From JAGTVG01 sp964543195 (GTDB lineage: Bacteria > Bacteroidota > Bacteroidia > Cytophagales > Cyclobacteriaceae), in contig CAZIXF010000008.1 of NCBI GenBank assembly GCA_964543195.1, positions 1 through 64,000 of the forward strand: a stretch of 64,000 bases of DNA, in the 5' to 3' direction. Made by a program: the position numbers and the translations under genes. The notes below the pieces were generated by a model. It saw nothing but the letters and a program-made list of their open reading frames with translations. It was not told the origin of the DNA and made no database searches. Of the stretch, positions 60,328-64,000 are shown piece by piece; the first letter of the stretch is position 1, and every line of letters begins with the position of its first letter.

Positions 60328-61224
60328 ATGATTAACGTAAAAAGATATATACCCTTATTGATCCTCCCCCTGCTGGCGGCTTGTAATAACGGCAATGACC
60401 GGGCCGATGCCTATGGCAATTTTGAGGCGACGGAGATCATCATATCTTCCGAGGCGAACGGAAGGTTGCTGAAATTCGACGTGATGGAAGGGGATGAACT
60501 GTCTGCCGGCCAACCCGTGGGGCTGGTCGATACCACCACGCTCCACCTTAAGAAAAAGCAGCTCCAGGCGCGGATCGAGGCACTCGGTACCAAAACGATC
60601 GATATCCCTTCCCAGATCAATGTGCTGCTGGAAAGACGCAGCATCCTGGAAAGGGAACAACGGCGGGTGGAAAACCTGCTTGAGGATGGCGCAGCCACGC
60701 AAAAACAACTGGACGATATCGTAGGGCAGATCGATGTGATCAACAGTGAGCTGAAAGCCAGCCGGGAAAAGCTGCGCACAAACAACCGGGGCTTGTTAAG
60801 CGAGATCACTCCCATCCAGTACCAGATCGAGGAGATCAACGACCAGATCAACAAGGCCATGCTCATCAACCCGGCCACCGGCACGGTATTGACCAAATTT
60901 GCCGAAGAACATGAGATCGTGGGTTTCGGGAAGCCCCTGTACCGGATCTCCGACATCAGCAAGATGTATCTCCGCGCCTACATCAGCGGCAAACAGCTCG
61001 ACGACATCCGGCTCGGCCAGAAAGTGACGGTGAGGATCGATGAGGATGCCTCGGATTATAAGGAATATGAAGGCACCATTTCCTGGGTTTCCGATGAGGC
61101 CGAGTTCACACCCAAAATTGTCCAGACCCGGGAGGAACGGGTCAACCTGGTGTATGCCATCAGGGTCAGGGTCGACAATAACGGGTATATCAAGATCGGA
61201 ATGCCCGGGGAGGTGGTGTTTTAA
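60328..61224 (+). CDS. Membrane fusion protein (HlyD/YbhG-like) lipoprotein
   Basis: Periplasmic adaptor linking the inner-membrane ABC transporter to TolC. The chosen ATG at 60328 gives a clean lipoprotein signal (MINVKRYIPLLILPLLAAC, Cys19) in a 298-residue product; an in-frame ATG at 60295 would add 11 residues in front of it. The lipoyl-like segment (about 40-70) is followed by a long coiled coil (ARIEALGTKTIDIPSQINVLLERRSILEREQRRVENLL onward, about 85-175) and the second barrel half, with AYISGKQLDDIRLGQKVTVRID (about 220-241). Spacing of 6 bp to the ATPase gene marks one operon. Confidence 0.93.
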   Translation: MINVKRYIPLLILPLLAACNNGNDRADAYGNFEATEIIISSEANGRLLKFDVMEGDELSAGQPVGLVDTTTLHLKKKQLQARIEALGTKTIDIPSQINVLLERRSILEREQRRVENLLEDGAATQKQLDDIVGQIDVINSELKASREKLRTNNRGLLSEITPIQYQIEEINDQINKAMLINPATGTVLTKFAEEHEIVGFGKPLYRISDISKMYLRAYISGKQLDDIRLGQKVTVRIDEDASDYKEYEGTISWVSDEAEFTPKIVQTREERVNLVYAIRVRVDNNGYIKIGMPGEVVF

Positions 61225-61230
61225 AGATCA

Positions 61231-62145
61231 ATGAATACCGCAGTTACAATAAAAAATATTTCAAAAAATTACGGGGAGGTCGAAGCCCTTAAAAGGGTAA
61301 GCCTCGATATCCGGCCGGGTGAGATTTTCGGCCTGATCGGCCCGGACGGGGCCGGGAAGACCTCGCTTTTCCGGATCCTGACCACCCTGCTGCTGCCCGA
61401 TGAAGGGGAAGCCACGGTCCTCGGTCTCGATGTGGTAAAGGATTTTAAAAAGATCCGTTCTATCCTGGGATACATGCCGGGGCGCTTTTCCCTCTACCAG
61501 GACCTGAGCGTGGAAGAAAACCTCACCCTGTTCGCTTCCATCTTCGGCACCACCATCGAAGAAAATTACGACCTGGTAAAGAATATTTACTCCCATATCG
61601 AACCGTTCAAGGACCGGCGGGCAGGCAACCTTTCGGGTGGCATGAAACAGAAGCTGGCGCTGTCGTGCGCGCTCATTCACCGGCCGGAGATCCTTTTCCT
61701 CGACGAACCGACCACCGGCGTGGACCCGGTATCGAGGAAAGAATTCTGGGGGATGCTGAAGGACCTGCAGCAAAAAGGGATCACCATCCTGGTCTCCACT
61801 CCCTATATGGATGAGGCCACCCTCTGCGACCGGATCGGGCTCATCCAGTCGGGGGAGATCCTTTCGGTCAATACCCCCGATTCCCTCCGCGATGAATATC
61901 CGAAAAAGATCTTCGCCATCCGGACCGGCAAAAAATACGAGCTGTTGAAACAACTACGCCGTTTCGAACATACCCATTCTGTCTTTTCCTTCGGCGACGA
62001 GATCCATTATGTGGACAAAAGGGACTCCATCGGCCTTGATCAGCTCAGGCTGGAACTCAAAACTCCTGAAACGCCGGATTTCGAGATCGGGGAGACAAGG
62101 GCCGAAGTGGAGGATTGTTTTATGGAACTCATGCGAAAAAACTGA
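61231..62145 (+). CDS. ABC exporter ATPase, first half-type (YbhF-like)
   Basis: A 304-residue ATPase of the drug/antibiotic exporter group. It has Walker A GPDGAGKTS (37-45), where Asp replaces the usual Asn, then Q-loop GYMPGRFSLYQDLSVEENL, signature NLSGGMKQKLALSCAL (about 133-148) and Walker B EILFLDEPTTGVDP. The C-terminal 75 residues (DSLRDEYPKKIFAIRTGKKYELLK) form the usual DUF4162-like tail. It matches the N-terminal half of E. coli YbhF and is followed by the second half as a separate gene. It is GC-rich, like the rest of this operon. Confidence 0.95.
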   Translation: MNTAVTIKNISKNYGEVEALKRVSLDIRPGEIFGLIGPDGAGKTSLFRILTTLLLPDEGEATVLGLDVVKDFKKIRSILGYMPGRFSLYQDLSVEENLTLFASIFGTTIEENYDLVKNIYSHIEPFKDRRAGNLSGGMKQKLALSCALIHRPEILFLDEPTTGVDPVSRKEFWGMLKDLQQKGITILVSTPYMDEATLCDRIGLIQSGEILSVNTPDSLRDEYPKKIFAIRTGKKYELLKQLRRFEHTHSVFSFGDEIHYVDKRDSIGLDQLRLELKTPETPDFEIGETRAEVEDCFMELMRKN

Positions 62146-62149
62146 AAAA

Positions 62150-62881
62150 ATGGATACGGTCATACAGGCACGGGAACTCACAAAGATGTTCGGCGATTTC
62201 ACCGCCGTCGATCACATCACCTTCGAGGTGAACAGGGGGGAGATCTTCGGATTTCTGGGCGCGAACGGTGCCGGGAAAACGACGGCCATCAAAATGCTCA
62301 CCGGCCTGTGGCTGCCCACCGGCGGCGAGGGTAAGGTGGCCGGCCTGGATATTTTCACCCGGCGTGAAGAAATAAAACGGCGGATCGGGTACATGAGCCA
62401 GAAGTTTTCGTTGTACGAAGACCTTACCGTGGAAGAGAACATCCGGTTTTATGCCGGGATATACGGTCTCCGGTCGAAGGATATCCGGGAAAAACAACAG
62501 GAGCTGACCCAAAGACTTGGATTAGGGGACCTGAAAGGCCAGCTGATATCGTCCCTGCCGCTGGGCTGGAAGCAGAAGCTGGCTTTCTCGGTAGCCATCA
62601 TTCACAACCCGGACATCGTGTTCCTCGATGAACCCACCGGCGGGGTGGACCCGGTAACCCGGAGGCAGTTCTGGGATATGATCTATGAGGCCGCCGACCA
62701 GGGGGTTACCGTGTTCGTCACCACCCATTATATGGATGAAGCGGAATACTGCGACCGCATCTCCATGATGGTGGATGGCCGTATCGAGGCCATCGGGAAC
62801 CCGACCGACCTGAAAAACAAATACCGGGTCGATTCCATGAATGAAGTGTTTATCAAGCTGGCCGGAAAAGAAGAATCATGA
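62150..62881 (+). CDS. ABC exporter ATPase, second half-type (YbhF-like)
   Basis: A 243-residue ATPase. ATG at 62150 starts MDTVIQARELTKMFG, 4 bp after the first ATPase gene; an upstream open frame is not supported by homology. Walker A is GANGAGKTT (37-45) and the Walker B region VFLDEPTGGVDP. The signature is SLPLGWKQKLAF, with LPLGW for LSGGQ, as in the second ATPase domain of YbhF-like fusions. So the two genes look like a split version of that fused protein. The last four bases (ATGA) overlap the permease start. Confidence 0.95.
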   Translation: MDTVIQARELTKMFGDFTAVDHITFEVNRGEIFGFLGANGAGKTTAIKMLTGLWLPTGGEGKVAGLDIFTRREEIKRRIGYMSQKFSLYEDLTVEENIRFYAGIYGLRSKDIREKQQELTQRLGLGDLKGQLISSLPLGWKQKLAFSVAIIHNPDIVFLDEPTGGVDPVTRRQFWDMIYEAADQGVTVFVTTHYMDEAEYCDRISMMVDGRIEAIGNPTDLKNKYRVDSMNEVFIKLAGKEES

Positions 62882-63984
62882 AACGGTTTTTAGCCTTTGT
62901 AAAAAAAGAATTTTATCATATTTTCCGGGATTACCGGACCATGCTGATCCTTTTCGGCATGCCGGTAGCCCAGATCATGCTGTTCGGGTTCGCCATTACC
63001 AACGAGATCAGGGATGCCCATATCGCCATACTCGACCGCTCCAGGGATCATATGACCAGCCGGCTGAACGAGAAGATCCTTTCATCAGGCTATTTCATCC
63101 TCAACAGGTACCTGGAGGATGAAGACGATATCGAGGAAGTTTTTCAGCAGGGCAAGGTCAAGCTGGTGATCATTTACGGCGCCGGTTTCAGTAAAAACCT
63201 GCTGAAAGCCAATGAAGCCTCCATACAGATCATTGCCGATGCCACCGACCCCAACACGGCCAATACCCTGATCAATTATGTGTCTTCGATCTTTACCGGC
63301 TTTGTCAGGTCGCTCAGCCCGTTGAATGAACCGCCGGTACAGATCAACCCGGAGGTACGTTTCCGGTACAACCAGAATCTCAAGGGGGTTTTCCTGTTCG
63401 TACCGGGGCTGATCACCATCATCCTGATGCTGGTCACCGCCATGATGACCTCCATTTCGCTTACGCGGGAAAAAGAACTGGGCACCATGGAAGTGTTGCT
63501 GGCCTCCCCGATGAAGCCCTTCCAGATCATTGCGGCAAAAGTGATCCCCTATATCCTGCTGGCCTTTGTCATCTCGATGATCGTGCTGCTGCTGGGCCTG
63601 TTCGTGTTCGGCGTACCGGTGAGGGGAAGCATGGTATTGCTCATCGCTGAATTGCTCATTTTTACCATCACGGGCCTTTCGCTGGGGATCCTGATCTCCA
63701 CCATCGCCAAAACCCAGCAGGTAGCCCTGATGATCTCGCTGATGGGGCTGATGCTGCCGACGATCATCCTTTCGGGATTCATTTTCCCGATCGAAAGCAT
63801 GCCGAAAATACTTCAGTGGATATCCTATGTGATCCCGGCCAAATGGTTCATCACCATCATCAAGGGGATTATGCTGAAAGGTATCGGGTTGGCCGCACTC
63901 TGGAAAGAAACCCTGATCATCACCGGTTTTTCGCTGGTTTTCATATTCATCAGTGTGAAGAAATTTAAAATCCGTTTAGACTGA
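62878..63984 (+). CDS. ABC-2 type permease, YbhS-like
   Basis: A 368-residue permease with a first membrane helix (about 19-40), an extracellular domain of about 130 residues (HIAILDRSRDHMTSRLNEKILSSG onward) and five more helices from about 170 to the end. FVPGLITIILMLVTAMMTSISLTREKELGTMEVLLASPMKPFQII is the ABC-2 permease core. Start and preceding stop share ATGA. A second permease gene follows after 5 bp. The order MFP-ATPase-ATPase-permease-permease fits YbhG-YbhF-YbhS-YbhR. Confidence 0.95.
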   Translation: MKRFLAFVKKEFYHIFRDYRTMLILFGMPVAQIMLFGFAITNEIRDAHIAILDRSRDHMTSRLNEKILSSGYFILNRYLEDEDDIEEVFQQGKVKLVIIYGAGFSKNLLKANEASIQIIADATDPNTANTLINYVSSIFTGFVRSLSPLNEPPVQINPEVRFRYNQNLKGVFLFVPGLITIILMLVTAMMTSISLTREKELGTMEVLLASPMKPFQIIAAKVIPYILLAFVISMIVLLLGLFVFGVPVRGSMVLLIAELLIFTITGLSLGILISTIAKTQQVALMISLMGLMLPTIILSGFIFPIESMPKILQWISYVIPAKWFITIIKGIMLKGIGLAALWKETLIITGFSLVFIFISVKKFKIRLD

Positions 63985-63989
63985 CCATT

Positions 63990-64000
63990 ATGAGAATACT
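63990..64000 (+). CDS. Start of next gene, probably second permease (partial)
   Basis: ATG at 63990 is 5 bp after the permease stop, in the same direction. Only three codons (MRI) are visible. A YbhR-like permease is expected from the operon order, but the sequence ends here and cannot confirm it. Confidence 0.4.

Noticed and set aside
62009..62149. A longer start for the second ATPase
   Set aside because: The extra residues overlap the first ATPase gene in another frame and show no family match; MDTVIQARELTKMFG at 62150 is the family start.

Overview
The window looks like a chromosomal segment of a Bacteroidota bacterium, probably a marine or sediment Bacteroidales/Marinilabiliales-type organism. 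The grounds are: promoter-like sequences of the TTTG/TAnnTTTG type with no Shine-Dalgarno pattern, a secreted protein ending in what looks like a type IX secretion (T9SS) sorting domain, S23 four-helix-bundle and DUF433/DUF5615 genes, PepE, Tat-exported Gfo/Idh/MocA oxidoreductases, and AT-rich polysaccharide genes. A run of exactly 100 N at 6911-7010 shows that it is a scaffolded assembly.

Layout. (1) 0-1.6 kb: pheS and a lipoprotein with a degenerate Rieske-like fold. (2) 2.2-4.6 kb: an AT-rich pair, a GT4 glycosyltransferase and a Wzx-type flippase. (3) 5.0-8.1 kb: a GC-richer PAPS module. Sat and CysC make PAPS, and the divergent CysQ removes the by-product PAP. (4) 8.6-46.4 kb: a very large polysaccharide locus, almost all on the minus strand. 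It has a WcaJ-type initiating transferase, a GT26 enzyme, a Wzy-like polymerase, about ten further glycosyltransferases, eight sulfotransferase-fold proteins, a WbqC/DegT pair, three sugar-cleaving proteins (GH20, GH105-like lipoprotein, beta-helix T9SS protein), a Wzm/Wzt ABC exporter, a Wzz-like co-polymerase and a very long Wza. (5) 46.7-51.5 kb: a DUF433/DUF5615 toxin-antitoxin-like pair, then GDP-L-fucose synthesis (fcl, gmd) and a UDP-glucuronate 4-epimerase, interrupted by an S23-type gene bracketed by inverted telomere-like repeats. (6) 51.5-57.6 kb: glycerate kinase, peptidase E and two secreted oxidoreductase paralogues. (7) 58.4-64.0 kb, plus strand: TetR, TolC, membrane fusion protein, two ABC ATPases, a permease and the start of a further gene. 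This resembles a YbhGFSR-type export operon whose ATPase halves are separate proteins.

How it fits together. No sulfate-reduction gene (cysH, cysI, cysJ) is present, so the PAPS module most plausibly feeds the eight sulfotransferases. With GDP-fucose and UDP-galacturonate synthesis alongside, the inferred product is a sulfated, possibly fucose- and uronate-containing exopolysaccharide. A uronyl hydrolase-like protein and a possible lyase are encoded in the same locus. The locus shows active gene turnover: a decayed GT2 gene, a C-terminally truncated GT4 paralogue and a GH20 gene without a normal start codon.

Intergenic DNA is rich in repeats. Three arrays of 47-48 bp units with the core ATTCGTGCATTCGTGG face the genes they precede, and they reverse polarity between divergent genes. 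There are also 33-bp accgag-type repeats, CCCTAAA tracts and palindromic elements. In the efflux operon a TTAACC-N17-GGTTAA motif covers the start codons of both tetR and tolC.
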